DNA of 64,000 bases, taken from assembly GCF_000523235.1 (NCBI RefSeq), contig NZ_CP006850.1:744001-808000 (forward strand), given 5' to 3'. The notes beneath the pieces are model-generated. The model made no database searches and was not told the origin of the DNA. It was given only the letters and a program-made list of their open reading frames with translations. Numbering within the stretch: position 1 is the first letter of the stretch; the number at the start of each line of letters is the position of its first letter. The position numbers and the translations under genes are program-made. This document shows positions 37,069 through 45,929 of this stretch, one piece after another. The DNA comes from Nocardia nova SH22a (lineage in GTDB: Bacteria > Actinomycetota > Actinomycetes > Mycobacteriales > Mycobacteriaceae).

Positions 37069-37284
37069 GTCGTTTCACCGCGCGCCGATGCGTAAGCGCC
37101 CTTGACACGCGCGGATGATGTCTGAACCGTCGGTGTTTCCGCTGTTGGGGGAGTAGATTTCCGGTATGCGCCCGATTCGCGTCGGGTTCGCTGCGAGCAC
37201 GCCGCGGAAGTGGATGTGGTCCGGTTCCCGCGGTTTGCCCGGGAGTAGCCACGCTTACCCGTCCGAGCTCGGGAGGTGTCCGGA

Positions 37285-38013
37285 ATGCCGTCCACAGCCT
37301 CGTCGATCTGGTACATCGACGACCCCGATCCGGCGGCCGTGCTCCACGCGAATCCCGATCCGGATCCGGAGGCGGCCTTCGCTCTGGCCAAACAGCTCAA
37401 TCCCGATCACGACGTGGTGCCCGCGGCCTCCGGCTCACTGCAGGTCTGGGCGGGACCGGATCCGGGCTCGATGTACATCGGATGTTTTCCGGGCGTCACG
37501 GTGGTCTGCACGGTGCACGCCGCGCGCAGCCATCCGATGAGCCTGCCGGAACTGCTGGTTCGGCCGCTGGCCTCCGAGCACACCTATCTCGTCGCCTACG
37601 ACGTGCCGCTCGGCTGGGGCGCGTTCGCCCATTGGGAGCGTGGCGAATTCCGGCGTTCGTTCAGTGCGACGCGGGTGCACATCGTCGAGGACGAAGGTCT
37701 GCCGCTGGTGTGGGAGCGCTCCTACTGGGCCGGTGATCATCCGGTTCGGCTGCGCCCCGGCGATGTTCCCGATCCCCAGATCCTGCCGTTCGAACCTCCC
37801 GAGTTCGCGGACGCGGCCAACGAGCGGTGGCTCGGATTCCGTTATCGCGGAGGGGCTTGCGAGGACATGCTGCGCCCGGAGGAGATCGCCGTGTGCGGTT
37901 TCAACCTGTTCCCCGCCGGTCAGGCTCCGTCGGAACGCCGGGAGCCCGCGATGCCGGTGCCCGCCGGAAAGCGTTGGCTCAACTGGTTCCGGGGGCGCGA
38001 CCACGCGCTGTGA
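37285..38013 (+). CDS. Hypothetical protein, DUF6928-like
   Basis: A 242-residue soluble protein. Notable segments are SIWYIDDPDPAAVLHANP at the start, YLVAYDVPLGWGAFAHWERG, EFRRSFSATRVHIVEDEGLP and WERSYWAGDHPVR. They recall actinobacterial DUF6928 proteins, though I give that name from memory and with reserve. No catalytic motif is clear. GGGAGG at 37271-37276 is placed 8 nt before the ATG at 37285. It converges with the small membrane protein gene, with 3 bp between stops. Confidence 0.8.
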   Translation: MPSTASSIWYIDDPDPAAVLHANPDPDPEAAFALAKQLNPDHDVVPAASGSLQVWAGPDPGSMYIGCFPGVTVVCTVHAARSHPMSLPELLVRPLASEHTYLVAYDVPLGWGAFAHWERGEFRRSFSATRVHIVEDEGLPLVWERSYWAGDHPVRLRPGDVPDPQILPFEPPEFADAANERWLGFRYRGGACEDMLRPEEIAVCGFNLFPAGQAPSERREPAMPVPAGKRWLNWFRGRDHAL

Positions 38014-38016
38014 AAG

Positions 38017-38319
38017 TCATTGTGTGGCAGCGACTATCAGCAAGATCGCCCAGCCGACCAGCACACCCGCGGCGATTCCGGCCAGTATCCAGCGGGCGAC
38101 CGGTGTCGTGCGCCAGCGCCAGACGGTCGGCGCGGTACCGGCCACCGCGATCACGTTCACCGCGACCGACAGCGTCCAATGCACCTGTGCCAGTGCGGCG
38201 CCGAAGGAATACACACCCGCCGCGGTGAGGGCCGCGATGAAGACCGCGACGGCGATGCCGGTCGCCCACGGGGTCGGTTCGCCGGTGGGCACGTCGCGGG
38301 CGCTGCCGGGTCGGTTCAC
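38017..38319 (-). CDS. Small three-TM membrane protein (Rv0882-like)
   Basis: A 100-residue membrane protein with about three helices (WATGIAVAVFIAALTAAGVY; HWTLSVAVNVIAVAGTAP; WILAGIAAGVLVGWAILLI). Its GTG start at 38319 overlaps the stop of the upstream rRNA methyltransferase gene by 4 nt (GTGA), so it is translationally coupled. The same pairing occurs in mycobacteria (Rv0881-Rv0882). Function unknown. Confidence 0.85.
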   Translation of the reverse strand: MNRPGSARDVPTGEPTPWATGIAVAVFIAALTAAGVYSFGAALAQVHWTLSVAVNVIAVAGTAPTVWRWRTTPVARWILAGIAAGVLVGWAILLIVAATQ

Positions 38320-39125
38320 GAGGTACGCACCCTTTCGTAGAAGGCCATCGCGGCCGCCGTCGCGACATTGAGCGAATCGGTGCCCGGAGTCATCGGGATC
38401 CGGGCGCGAATATCGGTGGCGCGCATGGCCGCTTCGGTCAGGCCCGGGCCCTCCGCGCCCAGCAGCAGCGCCACCCGGTCGCCGGACATCGCGCTCGCCA
38501 GATTCACCGCCGCCGGATTCGGCGTCAGCGCGATGATCCGGAATCCCAGTTCGCGCAGGGTGTGCAGGCCGTCGGGCCAGGTCGGCAGCGAGGCGAACGG
38601 TACCCGCAGCACGTGACCCATCGACACCCGCACCGCGCGGCGATACAGCGGATCGGCGCAGCGGTCGCCGAACAGCACGGCGTCGGCGCCGAGCCCGGCG
38701 GCATTGCGGAAGATCGATCCGATGTTCTCGTGATCGTTGACGCCCTCGAGGACCGCGACCGTGCGGGCCGTGGACAGGATCTCCTCCGGCAGCAGTTCCG
38801 GCGGGCGGTAGGCGGCGGCAAGGACTCCGCGATTGAGGTGGAAGCCGACGATCTCGGCCATCACCCGCGCGTCCACCCGGTAGTAGGGGATGTCCGCCGC
38901 GGCGAGGTCCGGGCCGAGCTGGTCGAATCTGCGGCCGACTCCCAGCAGGGCGAAGGGCTGGAACCGGGAGGTCAGCATGCGCTGCACGACCACGACGCCC
39001 TCGGCGATCACCAGGCCTTTTCCGCCGGGCAGATCCGGGCGGCGATCCGCGGAGTTGAGGTCGCGGAAGTCCGCGACGCGCGGGTCGCCGGGGTCGGCGA
39101 TATCGATCAGGTGGGCCACGGACAC
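38316..39125 (-). CDS. SpoU/TrmH-family RNA 2'-O-methyltransferase (Rv0881-like)
   Basis: SPOUT-class methyltransferase of 269 residues acting on the 2'-hydroxyl of rRNA or tRNA. An N-terminal substrate-binding domain (about 1-100) precedes the knotted SAM domain with motif 1 LEGVNDHENIGSIFRNAAGL, motif 2 VALLLGAEGPGL and motif 3 IPMTPGTDSLNVATAAAMAF. All family motifs are intact. GTG codons at 39125 and 39119 could each start it. It overlaps the small membrane protein gene. Confidence 0.94.
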   Translation of the reverse strand: MSVAHLIDIADPGDPRVADFRDLNSADRRPDLPGGKGLVIAEGVVVVQRMLTSRFQPFALLGVGRRFDQLGPDLAAADIPYYRVDARVMAEIVGFHLNRGVLAAAYRPPELLPEEILSTARTVAVLEGVNDHENIGSIFRNAAGLGADAVLFGDRCADPLYRRAVRVSMGHVLRVPFASLPTWPDGLHTLRELGFRIIALTPNPAAVNLASAMSGDRVALLLGAEGPGLTEAAMRATDIRARIPMTPGTDSLNVATAAAMAFYERVRTS

Positions 39126-39255
39126 CTATCCTGCCCTCTCGAACCGGAACCGGCCGATTCAACTGTTGTCCGGAACACGGTTTGGCGAGCAACGCTATGG
39201 TGAACTCTTCATTGGTTTACCCACAGGACGATTTATCCACTACGGAAGAGGACGC

Positions 39256-39618
39256 ATGACCAAGCCGGAAGTCGAGTTCCAGGACGGCCCCGCGCCCACC
39301 ACGCTGGTTATCAAGGATCTGGTCGAGGGTGAAGGTGCCGAAGCGGTGCCCGGCGGCACGGTCGAAGTGCACTACGTGGGTGTCGAGTACGCCTCCGGCG
39401 AGGAATTCGATTCGTCCTGGAGCCGCGGCGAATCCATCACCTTCCCGCTGGGCCGCCTGATCCAGGGCTGGCAGGACGGCATTCCGGGCATGAAGGTCGG
39501 CGGCCGCCGCCAGCTGACCGTGCCGCCGGAGCTGGCCTACGGTCCCGAGGGATCCGGCCACCCGCTGTCGGGCAAGACCCTGGTCTTCATCATCGATCTG
39601 GTCGGCGTCGGCGAGTAG
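39256..39618 (+). CDS. FKBP-type peptidyl-prolyl isomerase
   Basis: Cytoplasmic FKBP of 120 residues that isomerises prolyl bonds. The domain fills nearly the whole chain: EVHYVGVEYASGEEFDSSW, FPLGRLIQGWQDGIPGMKVG, RRQLTVPPELAYG and LVFIIDLVGV. The aromatic pocket residues Tyr, Phe, Trp and Tyr are present. No signal peptide. The ATG at 39256 follows GGAAGAGG. It converges with the YhgE-like gene, 23 bp apart. Confidence 0.95.
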   Translation: MTKPEVEFQDGPAPTTLVIKDLVEGEGAEAVPGGTVEVHYVGVEYASGEEFDSSWSRGESITFPLGRLIQGWQDGIPGMKVGGRRQLTVPPELAYGPEGSGHPLSGKTLVFIIDLVGVGE

Positions 39619-39641
39619 TTCCGCCCCGCCGTCGGCGCGGG

Positions 39642-40808
39642 TCAGTTCCGGACCACATCGACCGGATCGGACAGGTTCGTCGCGAGCACCGACTGCTGGG
39701 ACGCGCCGTTCGCGGGCAGGGCGGTGAGCGCCTTGCCGGTCTGATCGGTGAGATTCGCCGAAATCTGGCCCATCTGGGTGATGCCGCCGCTCACCGTCTG
39801 GAGTGCGCCCTGCAATTGCGTAGTGGCCTGGTCGGCGAGCTGCGGAATCTGCCCGGCGAGCGCGGCGCCCTGGTCGAGCTGGGTGGAGGCCGTGGTCAAC
39901 CGCCCGGCCGCATCGCGCAGGATCGCGCCGATACCGGTGTTCGGATCGGAACTGCTGCCGGTGAGCTGGGTGAGACCGGACAGCTGTGCATCGGCCTGTC
40001 CGGCGATACCGCGCAGCGCGTCGAGTTTGCCGATGACCTCGGCCAATCGCGGATCCGCGGCGAACGGCAGCGCCCGCAGCACCGGCAGGGTCTGATCCAG
40101 GCCACTGCTCAGTGCGGTTGCGCTGCCGCCGATCTGGCCGATGGTCAACCCCGTCGCGTCGAAGGCCCCGGCCAGACTGTTCGCCTGCGTGGTCGCCTGG
40201 CCGAGGGCGGTGTGCACCGCACCGAGCTGTGCGGTCAGCGCGCCCGCACCGGATTTCGCGGAATCCAGGAATCCCAGCATCTGCTGCGCGCCACCGGTGA
40301 ACTGCCCGGCGGCATCGGAGGCCGTGCGCACTCCGGCGTTCAGCAGCTGAGAGGTGAAGGCGGCCTGTTGCATCGAGCCGCGGGCGCTCGCGATCGCTGC
40401 CAGGGTCTGATCCACACCGGCTGCGGAGATCCGCTTCGTCACCTCGGTGACCGCGTCGTCGACCGCGGCGGTGTCGGCGTGCGGATCGGTCGACACCGTG
40501 AGCTGGGCACGATGTGGCTGTGTCGAGGTGAGCGTCGCCAGTGACGAACTCAGGTCGGCGGGCAGGGTGATGACCGCCGCGTGATCGCCGGTGCTCGCTC
40601 CGGCCTCGGCCACCGTCCACCGCCCGCTGCCGTCGGCCTGTAGTGCCTTGACGATTCGCGCTCCGGCCGGACCGGTGTCGGCGTTCACGATCGCGATGTC
40701 CTCGGGTGCGTCGTCGTGGTGGGTGGCGATCATCACGCCGCCCGCCACCGCTCCGGCGACCACCAGGGTCACCGCTGTGAGAACCGTCCAGCGAAATCGT
40801 CTACGCAC
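39642..40808 (-). CDS. YhgE/Pip N-terminal-like exported protein lacking the membrane C-terminus
   Basis: A 388-residue protein anchored by one N-terminal helix (WTVLTAVTLVVAGAVAGGVM). The extracytoplasmic part resembles the N-terminal ectodomain of YhgE/Pip proteins: IAIVNADTGPAGARIVKAL, VAEAGASTGDHAAVITLPAD, long helical repeats rich in Ala, Gln and Thr, and the final VLATNLSDPVDVV. In that family the chain continues into an ABC-2-like domain of about five helices just after this point; here it stops. GTG codons at 40808 and 40811 can start it. Role unknown. Confidence 0.75.
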   Translation of the reverse strand: MRRRFRWTVLTAVTLVVAGAVAGGVMIATHHDDAPEDIAIVNADTGPAGARIVKALQADGSGRWTVAEAGASTGDHAAVITLPADLSSSLATLTSTQPHRAQLTVSTDPHADTAAVDDAVTEVTKRISAAGVDQTLAAIASARGSMQQAAFTSQLLNAGVRTASDAAGQFTGGAQQMLGFLDSAKSGAGALTAQLGAVHTALGQATTQANSLAGAFDATGLTIGQIGGSATALSSGLDQTLPVLRALPFAADPRLAEVIGKLDALRGIAGQADAQLSGLTQLTGSSSDPNTGIGAILRDAAGRLTTASTQLDQGAALAGQIPQLADQATTQLQGALQTVSGGITQMGQISANLTDQTGKALTALPANGASQQSVLATNLSDPVDVVRN

Positions 40809-40884
40809 CACGTGTTTCGACGCTAGCGACGATGAATGCGGTATCGCTGGCGGGAATCTGAGGGTTCTGTGAGGAACGCGCGGT

Positions 40885-42249
40885 TCAGGGCGCGAGTGGT
40901 CGCGGGACTGGCCGATCGGGCAGTTCCAGGACCAGCCGCACACCGCCGAGCGTGCCGTCGTCGAAATAGGCTCGGCCGCCGTGCAATTGGGCCTGCTGGG
41001 CCACGAGGGCCAGGCCAAGGCCGGAGCCGCCCTTGGTGGCGTTGACACCGCGAATGAAGCGGTCGAAGACCTGATCGCGTTCTGCGGCAGGAATTCCCGC
41101 GCCGTTGTCGTCGACGGACAGGACGATCAGATCGCCCGGACGACGATGGGCGGACACCAGGGCCTGGGTGGCGCCGCCGTGCCGTGCGGAATTGGTCAGC
41201 GCGTTGTCCACCGCCAGCCGCAGTCCGGCGGGCAGGCCGCGGGTCACGAGTTCCCGGTCGGTGTCGATGCGGACGGTCAGTTCGGGGAAGTGCCGCATCG
41301 CGTCGTGCGCGGCGTGGTCGACCAGATCCCCGACATCGGTTTCGACATGGTCCCGCTCGTCGGTGAGTTCACCGGCGGCCAGCCGCTCCAGCGCCGCGAG
41401 CGTCGCCTCCACCCGGCCCTGACTGCGATGCAGATCGTCGAGGATCTCGGCGCGCTGCTGCTCGTCCAGATCGAGGGTGCGCAGCACCTCGAGATCGGTG
41501 CGCATGGCGGTCAGCGGAGTGCGCAGTTCATGTGCGGAGACGGCGGCGAAATCGCGGGCGGTCTCGAGGGCGGCGGCGGTTCCGGCCTGCGCGTCGTGCA
41601 CCCGCTCGAGGAGCGAATTCACCGCGTCGGAAAGCTTTTCGGCCTCCCACACCCCGGAGCCGTCCACCCGCACCTCGGCCTTGCTGGTCCCGCTGCGCCT
41701 GCTGACCTGCCGGGTGAGATCGCGGATCGGGCGCACCGCGCGGCCGCCGAAGACCCAGCCCAGCCCGGCCGCGGCGGCGACGGCCAGCCCGGCCGCGAAC
41801 AACACCCAGCGCCGCTGTTCGGACATCGTGTGATAAGCGTCGGTGAGCGGGATGGCGATCGAGACCGTGCGGCCCTCGGGCTGGTTGTCGGTGGTGGTCA
41901 GGACCCGAAACGGCGTGCCCTCCAAGGTGACCGTGCGCGAGCCCGGGTCCTCGGCCGGTATCCGGACGCTGGTCGAGGCCACGACATCGCCGTGGTCGCG
42001 GACCGTCACGGCCATATCCTTGTTGGGGCTGACCAGTGACAACACCCCGACCGCGATGATCGGCTGCATCAGCACGATGCGCGAGGCGATGGTCAGTTCC
42101 TGATCGGCCTGCGCCAGATTCGTGCGGCCCAGGGCCACCACCGAAACCCAGCTCAGCACCGCGGTGATGATGATCGCGCCCAGGGCTGCGGCGCCGGCCA
42201 CCCGGGTGCGCAGTGAAAACGATCGGCGACGGCGCCGCGGCCGGGTCAT
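40885..42249 (-). CDS. prrB: Sensor histidine kinase PrrB
   Basis: Membrane sensor kinase of 454 residues, partner of PrrA. Two helices (about 19-41 and 150-171) flank a sensor domain of about 105 residues. HAMP follows, then the HisKA box with phospho-accepting His240 ([19 protein letters not shown]) and the HATPase motifs [19 protein letters not shown] and [13 protein letters not shown]. It matches Rv0902c. The ATG at 42249 overlaps the prrA stop by 4 nt (ATGA), so the two are coupled. Confidence 0.95.
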   Translation of the reverse strand: MTRPRRRRRSFSLRTRVAGAAALGAIIITAVLSWVSVVALGRTNLAQADQELTIASRIVLMQPIIAVGVLSLVSPNKDMAVTVRDHGDVVASTSVRIPAEDPGSRTVTLEGTPFRVLTTTDNQPEGRTVSIAIPLTDAYHTMSEQRRWVLFAAGLAVAAAAGLGWVFGGRAVRPIRDLTRQVSRRSGTSKAEVRVDGSGVWEAEKLSDAVNSLLERVHDAQAGTAAALETARDFAAVSAHELRTPLTAMRTDLEVLRTLDLDEQQRAEILDDLHRSQGRVEATLAALERLAAGELTDERDHVETDVGDLVDHAAHDAMRHFPELTVRIDTDRELVTRGLPAGLRLAVDNALTNSARHGGATQALVSAHRRPGDLIVLSVDDNGAGIPAAERDQVFDRFIRGVNATKGGSGLGLALVAQQAQLHGGRAYFDDGTLGGVRLVLELPDRPVPRPLAP

Positions 42250-42950
42250 TTCGGTGTCCGGAGTACGAATCCGACTCCGCGAATGGTGTGCAGCAGGCGC
42301 GGGGTGCCGTCGGCCTCCAATTTGCGGCGCAGATATCCGACGAAGACGTCCACCACATTGGTGTCGGCCGCGAAATCGTAGCCCCACACCAATTCCAGCA
42401 ACCGTTCCCGGCTCAGCACCACTCCGGCATTGCGGGCGAGTGTGGACAGCAATTCGAATTCCCTTTTGGTGAGCTCGATTTCGTTGCCGTTCAGCAGGGC
42501 GCGATAGCCGGCCACATCGATGTGCAAGGGCCCCACCGTGATCGAACCGGGTGCGGCGGCGGGGGTGGGATCGGTGCGGCGGCGCAGCAACGCCCGGATC
42601 CGCGCCACCAGTTCCTTCAGGACGAACGGTTTCACCAGATAGTCGTCGGCGCCGGATTCGAGTCCGGCGATGCGATCGTCGACCGAGCTGCGGGCGGACA
42701 GGACACAGATCGGCACCTCGTTACCCATCGCCCGCAGCGCCGTCACCACGCCCGCGCCGTCGAGGACCGGCATGTTCATATCGAGCACGATGGCGTCCGG
42801 CGATTCCTCGGTGACGCTGCGCAGCGCCGCGGCCCCGTCGCGAGCGATGACCACCCGGAACCCGGACAGCCGCAGACCGCGCTCGACGGAGGACAGCACG
42901 TCCTCGTCGTCGTCGACCACCAGCACCGTCGGAATCTCGCTGCTCGTCAC
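42246..42950 (-). CDS. prrA: Response regulator PrrA (OmpR family)
   Basis: DNA-binding response regulator of 234 residues. The receiver domain (1-125) has the acidic cluster VVDDDEDV, phospho-acceptor Asp57 in [12 protein letters not shown] and the switch Lys in YLVKPF. The winged-helix output domain (about 138-232) has [20 protein letters not shown] and [19 protein letters not shown]. It is very similar to M. tuberculosis PrrA, which is essential there. The start is a GTG at 42950. First gene of the prrAB pair. Confidence 0.97.
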   Translation of the reverse strand: MTSSEIPTVLVVDDDEDVLSSVERGLRLSGFRVVIARDGAAALRSVTEESPDAIVLDMNMPVLDGAGVVTALRAMGNEVPICVLSARSSVDDRIAGLESGADDYLVKPFVLKELVARIRALLRRRTDPTPAAAPGSITVGPLHIDVAGYRALLNGNEIELTKREFELLSTLARNAGVVLSRERLLELVWGYDFAADTNVVDVFVGYLRRKLEADGTPRLLHTIRGVGFVLRTPK

Positions 42951-43020
42951 GGTGTGCAGTGTAATTTGGGCGCGCCGCCACCGGGGCGGGCTCGGCGGCG
43001 GCGCGGGGGTGTCGCGTGGC

Positions 43021-43413
43021 TCAGTAGTTGTGGCAGGAGTCGGCGACCTGCTGGATGGTCTGGCTCAGACCCGAGGCCCGCGGATCCTGTTGGGCCTGCT
43101 GCGCCTCCTCGGGATGCTGGGCCAGATACTGCTGGAATTCGGCCCGCCGCTGTTCCACCGGCTGATCGAATTTCGCCTTCAGCTCGGCCTTCTGGTCGGG
43201 ATTGTTGTCGAGGATCGAGGCCAGCTGCGGCGCCTGGTCGTGCAGCGCGGCATCGACCTGCGCGAAGCTGCAACTCGAATTCAGTAGTGGCGCAACCATT
43301 CCGGTCGGATCGGCGGAGGCGGTGCCGGGAACGAGCAGGGCGGCCCCGGCGGCCAGGCCCGCCACGGTGAGGGCGGTTCCGGTGATCCGGCGGTTCAGCG
43401 GGCGAATGCGCAT
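43021..43413 (-). CDS. Secreted hemophore-like protein (Rv0203/MHB type)
   Basis: Exported protein of 130 residues with a signal peptide ending in PGTASA. The mature helical part (about 95 residues) begins [20 protein letters not shown] and ends ADSCHNY; its two cysteines bracket the domain as in mycobacterial haem-binding proteins. Related Rv0203 carries haem to membrane transporters. The core is rich in Gln, Glu and Ala ([20 protein letters not shown]). AGGAGAGAATTG places the ATG at 43413. Haem binding is inferred from the family. Confidence 0.85.
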   Translation of the reverse strand: MRIRPLNRRITGTALTVAGLAAGAALLVPGTASADPTGMVAPLLNSSCSFAQVDAALHDQAPQLASILDNNPDQKAELKAKFDQPVEQRRAEFQQYLAQHPEEAQQAQQDPRASGLSQTIQQVADSCHNY

Positions 43414-43523
43414 CAATTCTCTCCTGTACATCGGCAGGTGCGTCCCGGCACCGTAGCGCCGGAGTCTGGGGCGGCGGTGAACCGATTCTGAGAACTCCAT
43501 GAGCGCCGCCGCGCGATGCCTGG

Positions 43524-45611
43524 TCAGGAACCGATACTCGAACCGTCGGGCGTCGAGGTGTTCTCGCCGGCGGGATCGGTTCCGGCCAGCAACTGGTCCT
43601 CGAGGGCGATCAGCACCGCCGGATCCTCGATGGTCGCGGGCATCTCCCAGCTCTCACCGGCGGCGATCTGGCGCATGGTGCGGCGCAGGATCTTGCCGGA
43701 ACGGGTCTTGGGCAGCGCCCGCACCACGGTCACGTCGTGCAGTGTCGCGATGGCGCCGATCTGGTCGCGGACGCGGGCGACGAGCTGGGTGCGCAGTTCG
43801 GCCTGCTCGATCTCGACGCCGGTCTTGAGTACGACGTAGGCGATCGGCCGCTGCCCCTTGAGCTCGTCCGCGACCCCGATCACCGCGGTCTCGGCGACGG
43901 CCGGATGACCCGAGATCGCCGCCTCGATGCCACCGGCCGAGAGCCGGTGCCCGGCCATGTTGATCACATCGTCGCTGCGGCCCAGGACGTACAGGTAGCC
44001 GTCCTCGTCGAAATAGCCGGAGTCGCCGGTCAGATAGTGGCCGGGATAGCCCGACAGATAGGACCGGGTGAAGCGCTCGTCGTCGCGCCACAGGCCGGTC
44101 AGCGATCCGGGCGGCAGCGGTAGTCCGATCACGATATTGCCCTCGGATCCGGTGGCGACCGCATCGCCCTCGTAGTCGAGCACGCGCAGCCGGTAGCCGG
44201 GCACCGGCACCGAGGCCGAACCCGGTTTGATCGGAAGTTCCTGCAGTCCGAGCGGGTTGGCGCAGACCGGCCAGCCGGTTTCGGTCTGCCACCAGTGATC
44301 GACCACCGGGCAGTCGGGCAGTCCGGCGAGGACGGTCTCGCGAGTCCAGTCGTAGGTGGCGGGATCGAGGCGCTCACCGGCGCAGAACAGCGCCCGCAAC
44401 GAGGAAAGATCGTGGCGCTTGGCGAGGGCGGCCTCGGGATCGGCGCGGCGGATCGCGCGCAGTGCGGTGGGCGCGGTGAACATGACGTGCACGCCGTACT
44501 GCTCGACCAGCCGCCAGTAGGTGCCCGAATCCGGCGTGCCGATCGGTTTGCCCTCGAACAGGATCGTGGTGGCGCCGACCAGCAGCGGGGCGTAGACGAT
44601 ATAGGAATGGCCGACCACCCAGCCGATATCGGAGGTGGTCAGCATGACCTGCCCGCCGCTCACGTCGTAGATGTTGCGCATCGACCAGGCCAGCGCGACG
44701 GCATGGCCGCCGTTGTCGCGGACCACGCCCTTGGGCTTCCCGGTGGTCCCGGAGGTGTAGAGGATGTAGAGCGGATCGGTCGCCGCCACCGACACCGGAT
44801 CGGCGGGTTCGGCGTCGCGGACCATGTCCTCCCAGTCCACCCATTGCGCGGCGACGGTCGCGGCGGAATCGGGGAGGGTGTCGGTGGCCGGTTGAGGCGG
44901 GGTGAAACGAATGGTGGGGAAGCCCTCGCGCTGTTTGACCACGACGGTGCGCGGCGCGGCGGCGCGCACCTGATCGAGGGCCTGCATGACGATCGGCGGA
45001 TATTCCAGGCGCTTACCGGGCTCCAGGCCCCCGGAGGCCGTCACGATCAGCACCGGCTCGGCGTCGTCGATGCGGGCGGCGAGTTCGTGTGCGGCGAATC
45101 CACCGAAGACCACCGAGTGGACCGCGCCGATTCGGGCACAGGCCAGCATGGCGATCACGGCCTCGGGAATCATCGGCATATAGATGACGACCCGGTCACC
45201 GGTGCGGACGCCGATCCGGAGCATCGCTCCCGCGAACTGCGCGACTTCGGCCAGGAGTTCGGCGTAGGTGTAGACGCGTGTGGCGCCCGTCATAGCGGAG
45301 TCGTATATTAATGCGGGCTGATCGGCTCGGCCGCCCGTCCTTCCGGAGATGGCCGCTTCCGCGGCGGCTCCGGTATCGTCGGCTGTCGAGTCCGGTTCCA
45401 CTGTGAGATCGAGCACATGACGATCGAGGGCATTGTAGGAGGTGTTGAGGCGAGCATCGGGAAACCACCGAGCCGTCGGCCGCGCCGTGGCATCGAGGAT
45501 CTGAGTGGGCGGAACGTCCCAGCTGATCGCCTCGGCCGCGCTGCGCCAGAAGTCCGAGGGGTCGACCAGGCTGGTCTGGTAGGTGGGCCGGTACTCCTGC
45601 TTCGCGTTCAA
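43524..45611 (-). CDS. prpE: Propionyl-CoA synthetase (PrpE-like)
   Basis: Acyl-AMP-forming CoA ligase of 695 residues, probably activating propionate. The N-terminus (SLVDPSDFWRSAAEAISW) is the PrpE-type cap. Motifs are YILYTSGTTGKPKGVVRDNG (ATP loop), TTSDIGWVVGHSYIVYAPL, WWQTETGWP, GRSDDVINMAGHRLS and the catalytic Lys at about 640 in TRSGKILRR. The GWVVG segment before the acyl pocket favours propionate over acetate, by family analogy. The start is TTG at 45611 preceded by GGGAG at good spacing. The citA product could consume propionyl-CoA. Confidence 0.93.
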   Translation of the reverse strand: MNAKQEYRPTYQTSLVDPSDFWRSAAEAISWDVPPTQILDATARPTARWFPDARLNTSYNALDRHVLDLTVEPDSTADDTGAAAEAAISGRTGGRADQPALIYDSAMTGATRVYTYAELLAEVAQFAGAMLRIGVRTGDRVVIYMPMIPEAVIAMLACARIGAVHSVVFGGFAAHELAARIDDAEPVLIVTASGGLEPGKRLEYPPIVMQALDQVRAAAPRTVVVKQREGFPTIRFTPPQPATDTLPDSAATVAAQWVDWEDMVRDAEPADPVSVAATDPLYILYTSGTTGKPKGVVRDNGGHAVALAWSMRNIYDVSGGQVMLTTSDIGWVVGHSYIVYAPLLVGATTILFEGKPIGTPDSGTYWRLVEQYGVHVMFTAPTALRAIRRADPEAALAKRHDLSSLRALFCAGERLDPATYDWTRETVLAGLPDCPVVDHWWQTETGWPVCANPLGLQELPIKPGSASVPVPGYRLRVLDYEGDAVATGSEGNIVIGLPLPPGSLTGLWRDDERFTRSYLSGYPGHYLTGDSGYFDEDGYLYVLGRSDDVINMAGHRLSAGGIEAAISGHPAVAETAVIGVADELKGQRPIAYVVLKTGVEIEQAELRTQLVARVRDQIGAIATLHDVTVVRALPKTRSGKILRRTMRQIAAGESWEMPATIEDPAVLIALEDQLLAGTDPAGENTSTPDGSSIGS

Positions 45612-45929
45612 CCGTATGACTCCCTGCCTCGCCTCGATACCCGCCTCGATAGATCTGCCTGATTGTGGCAGACTTCACGCGACGTCCGGGCGGCCGCCGC
45701 GACCATTGATTTTGGCTGGAACAGCCAGGTCAACGACTGGTGGTTACCAAGAGGTCGCACAAGAAGTTATTGATCCGTTAGAATCGCATGTCACATATTT
45801 CGGCCGTCATGGACGCAATTTATCGGCCAGCCGCAGTTCCCGGCCCGTTCTGCTTATCGAGCCGCGCGTGCGATCGTGGAGGCTCGCTGTCGGCGCGTGG
45901 CTGGGGCCAGTTTGGAAAGTGAGTTGGAG
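45612..45929. promoter_or_regulatory. Divergent promoter region between prpE and cvnA
   Basis: This 318-bp interval is AT-richer than its surroundings and contains no ORF I trust. TAGAAT at 45779-45784 is a good -10 candidate for cvnA but no convincing -35 is 17 bp upstream; it would give a leader of about 140 nt. The prpE promoter must lie at the left end. Confidence 0.4.
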
